Positions 7,469 through 15,976 of a stretch of 26,721 nucleotides of DNA are shown in pieces (the stretch's first letter is position 1; the number at the start of each line of letters is the position of its first letter). The position numbers and the translations under genes were made by a program. Source of the DNA: Anaerolineae bacterium (GTDB lineage: Bacteria; Chloroflexota; Anaerolineae; Promineifilales; Promineifilaceae); the NCBI GenBank assembly GCA_028277515.1, contig JANQGC010000050.1, positions 1-26,721 on the forward strand. Direction: 5' to 3'. The notes under the pieces were generated by a model. The model was not told where the DNA came from and did not search any database. It worked only from the letters and a program-made list of their open reading frames with translations.

Positions 7469-9220
7469 TTACTCATCAAGATCCGGCATGCGCCGTGGAA
7501 TCCGATCACGCTCTAATTCCTGCTTGTATACATCTAGCAGAACGGCGTACTCTTCACGTCGCATTTCTCCATCTTTCCTGCGTTTTTTCTCGCGACTTTC
7601 CTCCAGGCGTCGAAATATATCACTTAATGCCATACTCGGTCGAGGAATTTTATCGAATACAATATCAGTTCCAGCTCCTGCCGTCTCAATATGGACATTG
7701 CCATAGTCAAAAATGGTGGCGAAAAAGCCCGGTCTTTCGGCCGTGACATTTTGAATATTATCTAACGGGGCTTGTTTTCGACTTTCTCCAAATCCAAATG
7801 GTTTGCGGTCAATGTCAATGACATCGGATGCAGTCAGTTTAAACATGTCATTGCGCCAATCTTCATATCGCCATAGCAACCAGAAAAAGGTGATCAGGAC
7901 CAATGGTGCCAGGATAGCAAGGATAAGCCCCGCATCAGCAATCACATATCGATAAACAATTCCGGCAATTATAAATAATAAGCCAAGCACCAATACAGGA
8001 AGCAATATTTCCCAAAATAAAATGAAGTAATTGCGTCGATAAGTGATGACCCCATCTTCTTCCACACGCCAATTAAACCAGCGTGAAAAAAGATTGCCGA
8101 GCGATTGCGGGTTGGAGGCAATGAATAAATCCTCCACCTCTTCCCCATCTTCTTGAATCGGATTGATTCCTGGGTCAATTTGAAAATGGCGCTCCACAGA
8201 AGAGCGCATGGTAGATTGGGCAACTGCTGCATCCATGTTTTGTTGGCGCGAACGCAGGCTATCCAAGATTTCTTCCACTTCACCAGGATCATCAATCCCA
8301 TTAAAACGAATCGTACCAACCACCGAAGCTGTGGTTATCCGCACACTACCTATATTAAATAAATTTGAAAGGAATGTCGGCCTTTCAATGGCCACACTTT
8401 GTACCTCGCCCACGGGAATTTTATTTAAACGGGTTCTAAACGATCGCAGCTCAAATTCGCGATGAGAAATATGCTTATTGGTAATCACAAAATAATCATT
8501 TCGCCAATCCAGTAAGCGAAAAGCAATTATTGCGGCCATTATAATCGCAGCAAGGCCGGCAAATATGAGACCAAGTGTGCGGATAGCCGTTGAACTTTCC
8601 TGAACGAAAAAATAGGTAATTGAAGGAATAAGCACAAATCCTAAAGTCGGCCAAATTAAGCTTTCCAGCAGAACTATCGTGCTGCGCCGGGAATAATATT
8701 CTAATAATTCATCAGGTAAAAGTCTTATAGGTCCGATCTTTGTTCGCTTGGCCGAAAGTGGCAGTCTATACGCCTTGTCCCATGCTTCTTCCGGTAATCC
8801 ACTGTACCAATGATCATCCTCGTCAACCACGGGTTCCAACTGGTGAATAATATTCGGATAAAGGACCATAAATCGACGAAAATCTTCGCCTTTGATCTTG
8901 ATGATTCGCCCGGCATGGGTTCCGGTCACAGTTGCCGGTTGGGTCCCTGTTTCAAACAAGAACTCCGCGCCATAAAAATCATTGGTCGTGTATTGGCGTG
9001 TATTGGCCTGAAGCACAACGCCCTGCGGATTAACTTCCTGGGCATAGAGACGGCCGCTCCTAACAATCACCAACTCATCAGCGACATCTCGCTGATAGGC
9101 GATGATCGAATCTTCATCAAATTTATGTTCTTGGGCGATCTGGCTCAATGCGAACAACTGCCCATCGTCCAGATCGGCAAAAATCGGATGGTCTGCCAAA
9201 AATTCAAGTTTAGTTGTCAC
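7469..9220 (-). CDS. Membrane protein with cyclic-nucleotide-binding domain and two bacterial PH (bPH) domains
   Basis: The 583-residue protein starts with a cNMP-binding beta-roll (about 1-130), recognisable from HPIFADLDDGQLFALSQIA, VIVRSGRLYA and FYGAEFLF. Two similar modules follow. The first has paired membrane helices (about 181-236), then a bPH domain introduced by RLLDWRNDYFVITNKHI (to about 325). The second has membrane helices (about 398-450), then RYEDWRNDMFKLTASDV and a second bPH domain (to about 540). The repeated DWRND junction and the later ERP motif show internal duplication. The C-terminus is highly charged. It probably senses a nucleotide and acts at the membrane, but its function is unknown. 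Start is GTG; no strong ribosome-binding site is visible. It heads the run leading into def and gatC. Confidence 0.85.
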   Translation of the reverse strand: MTTKLEFLADHPIFADLDDGQLFALSQIAQEHKFDEDSIIAYQRDVADELVIVRSGRLYAQEVNPQGVVLQANTRQYTTNDFYGAEFLFETGTQPATVTGTHAGRIIKIKGEDFRRFMVLYPNIIHQLEPVVDEDDHWYSGLPEEAWDKAYRLPLSAKRTKIGPIRLLPDELLEYYSRRSTIVLLESLIWPTLGFVLIPSITYFFVQESSTAIRTLGLIFAGLAAIIMAAIIAFRLLDWRNDYFVITNKHISHREFELRSFRTRLNKIPVGEVQSVAIERPTFLSNLFNIGSVRITTASVVGTIRFNGIDDPGEVEEILDSLRSRQQNMDAAVAQSTMRSSVERHFQIDPGINPIQEDGEEVEDLFIASNPQSLGNLFSRWFNWRVEEDGVITYRRNYFILFWEILLPVLVLGLLFIIAGIVYRYVIADAGLILAILAPLVLITFFWLLWRYEDWRNDMFKLTASDVIDIDRKPFGFGESRKQAPLDNIQNVTAERPGFFATIFDYGNVHIETAGAGTDIVFDKIPRPSMALSDIFRRLEESREKKRRKDGEMRREEYAVLLDVYKQELERDRIPRRMPDLDE

Positions 9221-9286
9221 ACGTCACGTCCCAGGAACATTTTAACATAATCATCTAACAGGGAAAAGAGGAGGCTTGTCTTGAAT

Positions 9287-9348
9287 AGATTGGTCCAATC
9301 CCAACGGGCCAGCTCGGACAATTAGGAGATCTGAGATTGGACCAATCT
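9287..9348. promoter_or_regulatory. Two copies of an operator-like palindrome between divergent genes
   Basis: AGATTGGTCCAATC (9287-9300) and GATTGGACCAATCT (9335-9348) are exact reverse complements, and each is itself a near-perfect palindrome (GATTGG-N-CCAATC). They are separated by 34 bases in the divergent gap between the cNMP/bPH gene and the M50-TPR gene. The shape suggests a dimeric regulator binding two sites (GntR-like operators have a related TTGGT/ACCAA form), but it could also fold as one long hairpin. No regulator gene is nearby. Confidence 0.5.
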
Positions 9349-9479
9349 GTCTGTAAAAGTGCCGCGCACCGCTTGCTTTGGATGTGACACTCATGTATAG
9401 TTTGAAAACTTGCGACAAGCCGGGTGCCACTATCTTCTTCGCTGCTAACAAGCACCCACTTACCGAAGTTCATAAAAAA

Positions 9480-10703
9480 ATGCCTTCTATTTTTAGCTTG
9501 TTCGACATTCTCGCCATTATATATCTCTTCCGTAGCGTTCAGTTAGGGTTGCAAATCTGGCGAGAGTGGAAAGGAATTAGCAGCGAACCATTCACTGCCC
9601 ATAAGAAACAACTGGCCAACCAGGCATCTTACTTCATTGCCGTACCCATTGGCGTCCTCATCCATGAATTTGGCCATGCCCTGGCCATTTGGATGTTCGG
9701 CGGCCGGGTCGTCGAATTCCAATACCGCGCTTTCTGGGGCTATGTCGTCCCCCAAGGAGATTTTACACCGGCACAATCCTGGTTTATTGCTATTGCCGGC
9801 ACACTCGGTTCCCTACTTTTCGGCTTAGCCATCTGGCTCATCATGCGCCGCGCGCGCTCAAAAACACTACGCTATTTCGGCCTTCGCGCTTTCCGTTTTC
9901 AAGTTTATTTTTCCCTCATCTATTATCCTCTTTTTACGGTCATTGTGCCTATAGGAGATTGGAGGACCATTTACGATTTTTCAGCCACGCCTTTGTTGAG
10001 CGGCATGACGGCCGTTCTGCATATTGGAACGTTGCTCCTTTTCTGGAGAGGGGATCGCCAGGGTTGGTTTGAGGCCCCCAGTCATGAAACGATTAGTGAA
10101 CAAGAACAGTTCGCCAATATTGCCGCTGAAGCTCTGATTGCACCGCAGGACGCACAAATTCAAATCCAATATATTGATGGCTTGCGTCGCGGTGGAGCGA
10201 AAAGCAAAGCCCAACACCAACTTCAGCAATTTTTAAAGGACAATCCGCAGTCGGCCGTCGCCTACCTGGAAATGGCAGCCTTAAACAGTACCGGAAACAG
10301 GCAAGTTAACAAAAAAGCAGCCCGATATGCGCAGGAGGCGCTGCGGTTAGGGCTTGACAATCCCCAGCAGCGCCTCGTCGCCCATGAGATTCTCGGTCGC
10401 TACCAGATGGAGACAGACCAGCTTGACGAAGCCATCTCAAACTTTTCACAAGCCATTGAGATAAGGGGACAATACAGCGGGAGTGACCGCTTCGAGCAAA
10501 CATTTCACTTAAGAATGCTGCGTAGCCAGGCTTACCGCCGCCAACAACAGTATGAACAAGCCTACCAGGATATTCAGGAGGCGATTAGCATTGCCCAAAA
10601 AACTGGAAATCAGACCGCTCTCGGGCGTGCCCAGGAAGAATTGGAGACGCTTGAAACGCACACTGGACGCTCATTTGGGGCAAGCCCGTTAAAAATACCT
10701 TGA
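9480..10703 (+). CDS. M50-like membrane metalloprotease with C-terminal TPR repeats
   Basis: Counting from the ATG at 9480, the 407-residue protein has an N-terminal membrane helix (about 5-25). A helix at about 51-72 carries the zinc motif HEFGH at residues 62-66, followed by FGGRVVEFQYR. More membrane helices lie at about 101-122, 143-158 and 172-189. GDWRTIYDF near residues 159-167 could supply the third zinc ligand (Asp160), in place of the usual NxxPxxxLDG. From about 215 onward it is soluble and TPR-like, with repeats such as PQQRLVAHEILGRYQ and QLDEAISNFSQAIEI. It is probably an intramembrane or membrane-embedded protease with an adaptor domain. Frames open upstream to 9378, but that extension is not hydrophobic, has no ribosome-binding site and would overlap the regulatory gap. 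Confidence 0.75.
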   Translation: MPSIFSLFDILAIIYLFRSVQLGLQIWREWKGISSEPFTAHKKQLANQASYFIAVPIGVLIHEFGHALAIWMFGGRVVEFQYRAFWGYVVPQGDFTPAQSWFIAIAGTLGSLLFGLAIWLIMRRARSKTLRYFGLRAFRFQVYFSLIYYPLFTVIVPIGDWRTIYDFSATPLLSGMTAVLHIGTLLLFWRGDRQGWFEAPSHETISEQEQFANIAAEALIAPQDAQIQIQYIDGLRRGGAKSKAQHQLQQFLKDNPQSAVAYLEMAALNSTGNRQVNKKAARYAQEALRLGLDNPQQRLVAHEILGRYQMETDQLDEAISNFSQAIEIRGQYSGSDRFEQTFHLRMLRSQAYRRQQQYEQAYQDIQEAISIAQKTGNQTALGRAQEELETLETHTGRSFGASPLKIP

Positions 10704-10784
10704 GATTTGCCAAATTACCTTACATTCGTCGCTCAAAATAGGGAAAAATGTCAATAGTCTCATGAAGTATAAGCGATTATGCTC

Positions 10785-10813
10785 TTAACAATTATCTGCA
10801 ATAGGCATAAAAT
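10785..10813 (+). promoter_or_regulatory. Candidate sigma70-type promoter for the BMP transporter operon
   Basis: TTAACA (10785-10790) and TAAAAT (10808-10813) are separated by 17 bases, each close to the -35 and -10 consensus. Transcription would begin near 10820, giving a leader of about 165 bases that includes the three-arm structure. Confidence 0.45.
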
Positions 10814-10868
10814 TGGATCAAGGAGGTGAAGATAGACAAAACAACTTTTTTACTATCAGGTAAATCTT

Positions 10869-10922
10869 GTAACCGCGAAATGGATTTCGCGCCCCTGGCG
10901 AGGATGTGAATCCTCGGTTACG
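10869..10922. repeat. Three-arm palindromic element in the transporter leader
   Basis: GTAACC (10869-10874) pairs with GGTTAC (10916-10921). Inside are two perfect hairpins: GCGAAA/TTTCGC with loop TGGA (10875-10890), and GAGGAT/ATCCTC with a GTGA tetraloop, a GNRA type (10900-10915). The linker between them is GCCCCTGGC. The result is a compact three-way junction. Part of it recurs in inverted orientation at 1231-1278, so it is more likely a dispersed repeat than a ligand-specific riboswitch, although its position in a transporter leader leaves that open. Confidence 0.6.
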
Positions 10923-10983
10923 TTTAACCATTTATTTTGTTAAGTTCAATGAATAAAGTTAAAGTGTTTGAGGAGAATTAAGA

Positions 10984-12219
10984 ATGAAACAGAAACAATT
11001 TTGGATGGTCGTCTTGTTTACATTGATTTTGAGTTTGACCCTTGTGGCCTGCGGCGGCGGTGGAGCTGAGGTAGAAGAACCGGCGGCCGAAACTGAAGCA
11101 GAATCCGAATCGGTGGCCGAAACCGAGGCGGAAACGGAAGCTGAACCGGCCGAAGAGGCCCCGGCTGAAGGCGAAGAAGCAATGGATGAAGAGCCTCTCC
11201 AAGTCGCATTTGTATATGTAGCTCCAATCGGCGACTTGGGGTGGTCATATTCACATGACCAGGCTCGCTTGCAAATGGAAGAAGTCCTTGGAGACAACAT
11301 AGAAACCACCTTCATTGAAAACGTCCCTGAAGGTCCGGAGGCCGAGCGCGTCATTCGTGACTTTGTTCAGAAAGGGAATGACCTCATCATCGCCACCTCA
11401 TTCGGTTATATGGACCCAATGCTGACGGTCGCCGAAGAATTCCCGGATGTCCAGTTTGTCCACATCTCCGGTTTCAAAAATGCACCAAACATGTCTAACG
11501 TTTTTGGACGTATGTACCAGCCCCGTTACCTTTCCGGTTTGGCGGCCGGAGCAGCAACCGAGAGTAATATTGTTGGCTACGTAGCTGCATTCCCCATTCC
11601 AGAAGTTATTCGTGGCATTAACTCCTTTACACGTGGGGTTCGCGATGCAAACCCGGACGCCGAAGTTCGTGTGGTATGGACGAACACCTGGTTCGGGCCA
11701 CCTGAAGAGAAGGAAGCGGCCGATGCTCTGGTAGCTGCCGGCGCAGATGTCATTGCTCAACATCAGGACACACCCGAACCGCAGAAAGCAGCGGCTGATG
11801 CCGGTGGTGTTTCCATTAGCTACAACTCGGATATGTCGGAAGTCGTTGGTGACACGGTATTGACCGGCCCGGTGTGGAACTGGGGTGTCAAGTACGTAGA
11901 GATTGCCCAACAAGTTATAGACGGCACCTACCAGGGTGATGAATCTTACTGGGGCGGTCTAAGCGAAGGTGTCGTTGACCTGGCGCCATATTCGGACCGG
12001 GTATCCCAGGAAACTCAAGATCTGATCGCTGAAAGGCGTGCGGAGATCGAATCGGGTGATTGGGACGTGTTTTGCGGTCCATTGATGGGCGCGAACGGAA
12101 ATCTGATTGTGGAAGAAGGCAAATGTTTATCTGATAGCGAAATGCTGAGCATGGATTATTTCATCGAAGGTGTGTCCGGTGAGGCGCCAAGTGAAGCGCC
12201 GGAAGGCTTGGGCGAGTAG
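10984..12219 (+). CDS. BMP-family ABC transporter substrate-binding lipoprotein
   Basis: This is the extracytoplasmic receptor of a nucleoside-type ABC importer (Bmp/PnrA family, related to TmpC and YufN). The signal peptide spans residues 1-22 and ends in a lipobox, LVAC, with the lipidated Cys at residue 23. A low-complexity Glu/Ala linker follows (about 28-70) before the globular domain opens with LQVAFVYVAPIGDLGWSYSH. Family patterns include IIATSFGYMDPM and FVHISGFK. GAGGAG lies about eight bases upstream of the start. The downstream ATPase and permeases complete the system. The substrate is inferred from the family, with purine nucleosides most likely; no ligand residue was checked. Confidence 0.92.
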   Translation: MKQKQFWMVVLFTLILSLTLVACGGGGAEVEEPAAETEAESESVAETEAETEAEPAEEAPAEGEEAMDEEPLQVAFVYVAPIGDLGWSYSHDQARLQMEEVLGDNIETTFIENVPEGPEAERVIRDFVQKGNDLIIATSFGYMDPMLTVAEEFPDVQFVHISGFKNAPNMSNVFGRMYQPRYLSGLAAGAATESNIVGYVAAFPIPEVIRGINSFTRGVRDANPDAEVRVVWTNTWFGPPEEKEAADALVAAGADVIAQHQDTPEPQKAAADAGGVSISYNSDMSEVVGDTVLTGPVWNWGVKYVEIAQQVIDGTYQGDESYWGGLSEGVVDLAPYSDRVSQETQDLIAERRAEIESGDWDVFCGPLMGANGNLIVEEGKCLSDSEMLSMDYFIEGVSGEAPSEAPEGLGE

Positions 12220-12238
12220 TTCTTGACTCGTTAATGCC

Positions 12239-13801
12239 ATGACTGAATCCACGCATCCCATTGCCGTAGAAATGCGCGGCATCACAAAACGATTTCCAGG
12301 CGTAATAGCTAATGATCAGGTGGATCTAACAGTGCGTGTTGGTGAAATTCACGCACTGTTGGGTGAAAATGGTGCGGGTAAGAGTACGCTCATGAGCGCG
12401 TTGTGCGGCCTGTACCAGCCAGATGAAGGGGAAATTTTTGTGCGCGGTAAAGGCGGTGACCTTAAACCGGCCAATATCCAATCCCCTAGTGATGCTATTG
12501 AGCTGGGCATCGGCATGATCTATCAACATTTCAAACTTGTTGCCACCCAAACTGTCGCCGAAAATGTCATTATCGGCTTGCAAGGGACGCCATTTCGCCT
12601 GAACCTGAAAGAGGTTGAAGACAATCTACTGGCCCTGTCGAAACAGTATGGTATTCCAGTAGATCCCAAGGCGTATATCTGGCAGCTTTCCGTTGGTGAA
12701 CAGCAACGGGTGGAGATTTTGAAATTGTTGTACCGGCAGGCCGACATTCTGATTCTAGATGAGCCAACGGCCGTCCTCACGCCGCAAAAAGCGCTTGAGT
12801 TGGGCCAAACGCTCCGTAACATGGCCGCTGAAGGCAAAGCCATAATTTTTATTTCCCATAAGTTGGATGAAATTATGGCTTTTGCCGACCGTGTGACAGT
12901 CTTGCGAGACGCCACAAACGTGGCCACCGTAAACGTTGCCGATACCAGCAAGGCGCAACTGGCCAATCTGATGGTAGGGCGAGAGGTTATCTTCAGCGTA
13001 GAAAAAGATGAGGCTCAAAAAGGGTCGCTTGTCCTGGAAATGGAAAACGTAAGCGCCTTAAATGATAAGGGGCTTGACGCCCTGAAGGGCGTTTCGTTGC
13101 AGATCCATAGTGGTGAGGTGTTGGGCATTGCCGGTGTCGCCGGGAATGGGCAGCGTAGTTTGACAGAGGTGGTGACGGGGTTACGGCCGGCGACGAATGG
13201 TCATGTTCGCTTGCGCGGTGATGACGTCACCAATTCCACTCCTCGCTTTTACATTCAAAACGGTGTCGCCCACATTCCCAGCGATCGCCTTGGCAAAGGG
13301 CTGGCCGGTAACTTACCCGTCAGTGACAATCTGATTATGAAATCATATAGTCAGCCGCCCATTGCCTCCGGTCCATTCCTCAGTAACAGAGCCATCGGCA
13401 GCTTTGCCAAACAACTCATAGAGGGATTTCAAGTCCTCACCCCCGGACCGGAAACCCTCGCCCGCAATCTATCCGGAGGCAACCAACAGAAAGCGATTTT
13501 AGCGCGTGAGATCACGGCCGGCAAAACGCTTACTGAAGGAGATGAAGTCCCTCTGATCGTAGCTGTACATCCCACACGTGGTCTGGACGTGGGCGCGATC
13601 GAAAATGTGCGTGAGCAGTTGCTGGATCAACGCGGTCGGGGTGCTGCCATCTTGCTGGTATCGGGGGAGTTGGAAGAACTCATCGCCCTGAGTGATCGTA
13701 TTGCTGTTATCCACAGTGGTGAAATCATGGGTATTGTGGAGGCGGCTGAGGCCGATATAGATAAATTAGGGCTAATGATGGCCGGTGAAAGGAGTACGTG
13801 A
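12239..13801 (+). CDS. Nucleoside-type ABC importer, double ATP-binding protein
   Basis: The 520-residue protein has two fused ABC ATPase domains, as in the sugar/nucleoside importer family (RbsA/YufO type). The N-terminal domain has Walker A GENGAGKST (42-50), signature LSVGEQQ (150-156) and Walker B ILILDEPT (170-177). The C-terminal domain keeps the signature LSGGNQQKAILARE but has a degenerate P-loop, GVAGNGQR, without the Lys, and HPTRGLDVGA after the Walker B region. One catalytic and one degenerate site is normal for this family. It couples ATP hydrolysis to import through the two permeases downstream. It begins 19 bases after the lipoprotein stop without a strong ribosome-binding site, and its stop overlaps the next start. 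Confidence 0.95.
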   Translation: MTESTHPIAVEMRGITKRFPGVIANDQVDLTVRVGEIHALLGENGAGKSTLMSALCGLYQPDEGEIFVRGKGGDLKPANIQSPSDAIELGIGMIYQHFKLVATQTVAENVIIGLQGTPFRLNLKEVEDNLLALSKQYGIPVDPKAYIWQLSVGEQQRVEILKLLYRQADILILDEPTAVLTPQKALELGQTLRNMAAEGKAIIFISHKLDEIMAFADRVTVLRDATNVATVNVADTSKAQLANLMVGREVIFSVEKDEAQKGSLVLEMENVSALNDKGLDALKGVSLQIHSGEVLGIAGVAGNGQRSLTEVVTGLRPATNGHVRLRGDDVTNSTPRFYIQNGVAHIPSDRLGKGLAGNLPVSDNLIMKSYSQPPIASGPFLSNRAIGSFAKQLIEGFQVLTPGPETLARNLSGGNQQKAILAREITAGKTLTEGDEVPLIVAVHPTRGLDVGAIENVREQLLDQRGRGAAILLVSGELEELIALSDRIAVIHSGEIMGIVEAAEADIDKLGLMMAGERST

Positions 13802-14919
13802 TGTTGCCATTTACACTGAAATTTGAAAAACGATTAAACACGTCACGCCGGGCAATTTTTCTTGTGCCCCTCATCTCATTGATCTTAGCCCTCATTTTCG
13901 GTGCTGTTTTGCTCTTTTTTGCCGGAGCGAATCCCTTCGAGACTTACAGGGCAATGCTTGGTGGCGCATTTGGCTCCTCGTATAACGTCACAGAAACGCT
14001 CGTCAAAGCCGTACCGCTCATTCTTACCGGATTGTCTGTGGCAATTGCCTTTCGCATGTTGTTCTGGAACATTGGCGCTGAGGGACAATTGGTGGTGGGG
14101 GGTATCGCCGCCGCTTGGGTTGCTCTCTTTTGGGTAGAGAACCTGGCCTTTTTGCCTCAATCTCCCCTGGTATGGATACCAATCATGATGATTGTCGCCA
14201 TTCTGGCCGGCGCTTTATGGGGCTTGATTCCAGCATTACTCAAAGCGTATCTCAACGTCAACGAAATCATCACGACGCTGATGTTTAACTATATCGCCAT
14301 CCTTTTCTACCAATTTCTGTTTACGACGGCCTGGAAAGATCCGGAAGGGTTTGGCTTTCCTGGCACAGCTCAAATAATAGAATTCACACGCTTGCCCCGG
14401 TTAAGCGGCCGTCTCCATTTCGGCATCATCATGGCCATCGCTGCGGCTTTTATCGTATGGGTCATCATGGACAAAACTCGTTGGGGATACGAAATCCGCC
14501 TCATCGGTGAGAACCGCGAAGCTGCAAGATATGCTGGAGTCAGCATCATTCGCAACATCATCCTGGTTATGGTGCTCTCTGGTGGGCTTGCCGGCCTGGC
14601 CGGATTATCAGAAGTTTCCGGAATCTCCTATCGCCTACAGCATGGATTGGCCGTGGGATACGGATTTACCGGCATCATCATCGCCTGGCTGGCCCGTCTC
14701 AATCCCTGGGGGGTCGTTGTGGTAGCCATCCTAATGGCCGGCCTTCTTGTCGGTGGCGACCAGATACAAATTTCAATGGGACTGCCCGCTTCCGTCGCTG
14801 CAGTTTTGCAGGGCGCAATTTTGCTGTTCGTCTTAGGTGGAGACGTATTCACCCGCTATCGCTTGCGTATCATTCGTCACGAAACCTCTGCACCCACTCC
14901 GCGGCCTGCAGGTGACTAA
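13801..14919 (+). CDS. BMP-family ABC transporter permease 1
   Basis: An integral membrane permease with eight or nine hydrophobic segments, beginning with one at about residues 20-45. The family signature GAEGQLVVGGIAA (near residue 93) and NVNEIITTLMFNYIA (near residue 150) identify the YufP/NupP type. The start is chosen at ATG 13801, whose A is the last base of the ATPase TGA stop, with GGAG six bases upstream. A GTG one codon earlier is in frame but less well placed. The overlap implies translational coupling. It pairs with permease 2 to form the channel. Confidence 0.93.
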   Translation: MLPFTLKFEKRLNTSRRAIFLVPLISLILALIFGAVLLFFAGANPFETYRAMLGGAFGSSYNVTETLVKAVPLILTGLSVAIAFRMLFWNIGAEGQLVVGGIAAAWVALFWVENLAFLPQSPLVWIPIMMIVAILAGALWGLIPALLKAYLNVNEIITTLMFNYIAILFYQFLFTTAWKDPEGFGFPGTAQIIEFTRLPRLSGRLHFGIIMAIAAAFIVWVIMDKTRWGYEIRLIGENREAARYAGVSIIRNIILVMVLSGGLAGLAGLSEVSGISYRLQHGLAVGYGFTGIIIAWLARLNPWGVVVVAILMAGLLVGGDQIQISMGLPASVAAVLQGAILLFVLGGDVFTRYRLRIIRHETSAPTPRPAGD

Positions 14920-14973
14920 TTGAGCTGCCAACCGTTTTAGTTATATTGGCCGCCCTGGAAAAGAGAGAACGTT

Positions 14974-15930
14974 ATGGACCTTGGACTCGTTGTTTCCATA
15001 TTGACTATCGCTATTGCTGCCGGTACATCACTCGTCTATGCCACGATTGGTGAGATTTACACCGAACGTTCAGGTATTCTTAACCTTGGTGTGGAAGGGA
15101 TCATGATCATGGGAGCAGTTATCGCCTTTGCGGCTGCCTATCACACCGACAGCGCCTGGGCAGGTGTCATCGTCGCTATGATCATCGGAGGGCTTCTGGG
15201 CCTTATCCACGCTTTCCTCACTATCACATTGCGTGCTGAACAAGTGGTAACCGGCCTGGCTATCACCCTGGCCGGTATCGGGCTGGCCAGCTTCTTGGGA
15301 CAAAAGCTAGGGCCGGAAGGCGGCCCATTAGTTGGGCTAATTGGTCCGCGTTTCCACGATATAGCCATTCCCGGCTTAAGCCAGATTCCTATCATCGGGC
15401 CAGCCTTGTTCAATCAGGATATTTTAGTCTATTTGATGTATGTGTTAGCTATTGTGTCTTCGTATTTTTTGTACAAGACACGCTCTGGCTTGCATCTGCG
15501 GGCTGTTGGCGAAAGTCCGCAAACGGCCGATGCCCTGGGCGTCAGCGTCTTTGGTACGCGCTACCTTTACACTGTCATCGGTGGCATGTTGATCGCCTTA
15601 GGTGGCGCCCATCTTTCATTAGCCTATACACCCGGCTGGACAGAAAACTTAACCGGCGGCCGTGGTTGGATTGCGGTTGCCCTCGTTATCTTTGCGGCCT
15701 GGGATCCGTTGCGGGCAGTGCTGGGTGCATTGCTGTTCGGCGGCGTTAACGCGATCCAGTTCCGCTTGCAAGCGCAAGGTACAACTATTCCAGCCAGCTT
15801 ATTGAACATGCTGCCCTACTTTTTGACTGTGGTGGTGCTGGTTTTGACGACCTGGTTGGAGGCTCTAAGCAAGCGCGTAGGTGCACCGGCAGCACTGGGT
15901 CTGCCATATAATCGAGAAGAACGAATGTGA
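14974..15930 (+). CDS. BMP-family ABC transporter permease 2
   Basis: A second polytopic permease, 318 residues with about eight hydrophobic segments. The conserved family stretch EIYTERSGILNLGVEGIMIM (residues 28-47) marks the YufQ/NupQ type. Later landmarks are LRAEQVVTGLAITLAG and the GLHLRAVGESPQTADALGVS coupling-loop region, where the ATPase docks. It starts 54 bases after permease 1 with GAGAGA upstream. This is the last gene of the operon; a strong terminator follows, lying inside the convergent epimerase gene. Confidence 0.94.
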   Translation: MDLGLVVSILTIAIAAGTSLVYATIGEIYTERSGILNLGVEGIMIMGAVIAFAAAYHTDSAWAGVIVAMIIGGLLGLIHAFLTITLRAEQVVTGLAITLAGIGLASFLGQKLGPEGGPLVGLIGPRFHDIAIPGLSQIPIIGPALFNQDILVYLMYVLAIVSSYFLYKTRSGLHLRAVGESPQTADALGVSVFGTRYLYTVIGGMLIALGGAHLSLAYTPGWTENLTGGRGWIAVALVIFAAWDPLRAVLGALLFGGVNAIQFRLQAQGTTIPASLLNMLPYFLTVVVLVLTTWLEALSKRVGAPAALGLPYNREERM

Positions 15931-15976
15931 TCTAAACGGCTGAGAGGAGCCAGGCGACATAAGAATCAGTTTGTAA

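Larger units (their letters stand above)
10704..10983 (+). other. 280-base leader region of the ABC transporter operon
   Basis: No protein gene is convincing here. Reading plus, it holds a candidate promoter (10785-10813), an unusually strong Shine-Dalgarno-like AAGGAGGTGA (10820-10829) with no start codon in range, a three-arm palindromic structure (10869-10922), and the real ribosome-binding site of the lipoprotein gene, GAGGAG at about 10970. The long structured leader could carry regulation of the importer. Confidence 0.5.

Noticed and set aside
9378..9479. Longer N-terminus for the M50-TPR protein starting at 9378
   Set aside because: The extension lacks a ribosome-binding site and hydrophobic character, and the expected first membrane helix begins right after the ATG at 9480.
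10869..10922. Purine-type riboswitch ahead of the nucleoside importer
   Set aside because: The three-arm shape and position are tempting, but the conserved junction bases and 7-base kissing loops of purine riboswitches are absent, and a partial inverted copy occurs at 1231-1278 away from any transporter.
11018..11354. Long open frames on minus opposite the lipoprotein gene
   Set aside because: They are Ser/Ala- or Phe/Arg-rich low-complexity mirror images of the Glu/Ala linker and lack ribosome-binding sites.
13018..13800. Loss of Walker A in the second ATPase half as a sign of a broken gene
   Set aside because: A degenerate C-terminal P-loop is normal in importers of this family, and the reading frame and signature motif are intact.
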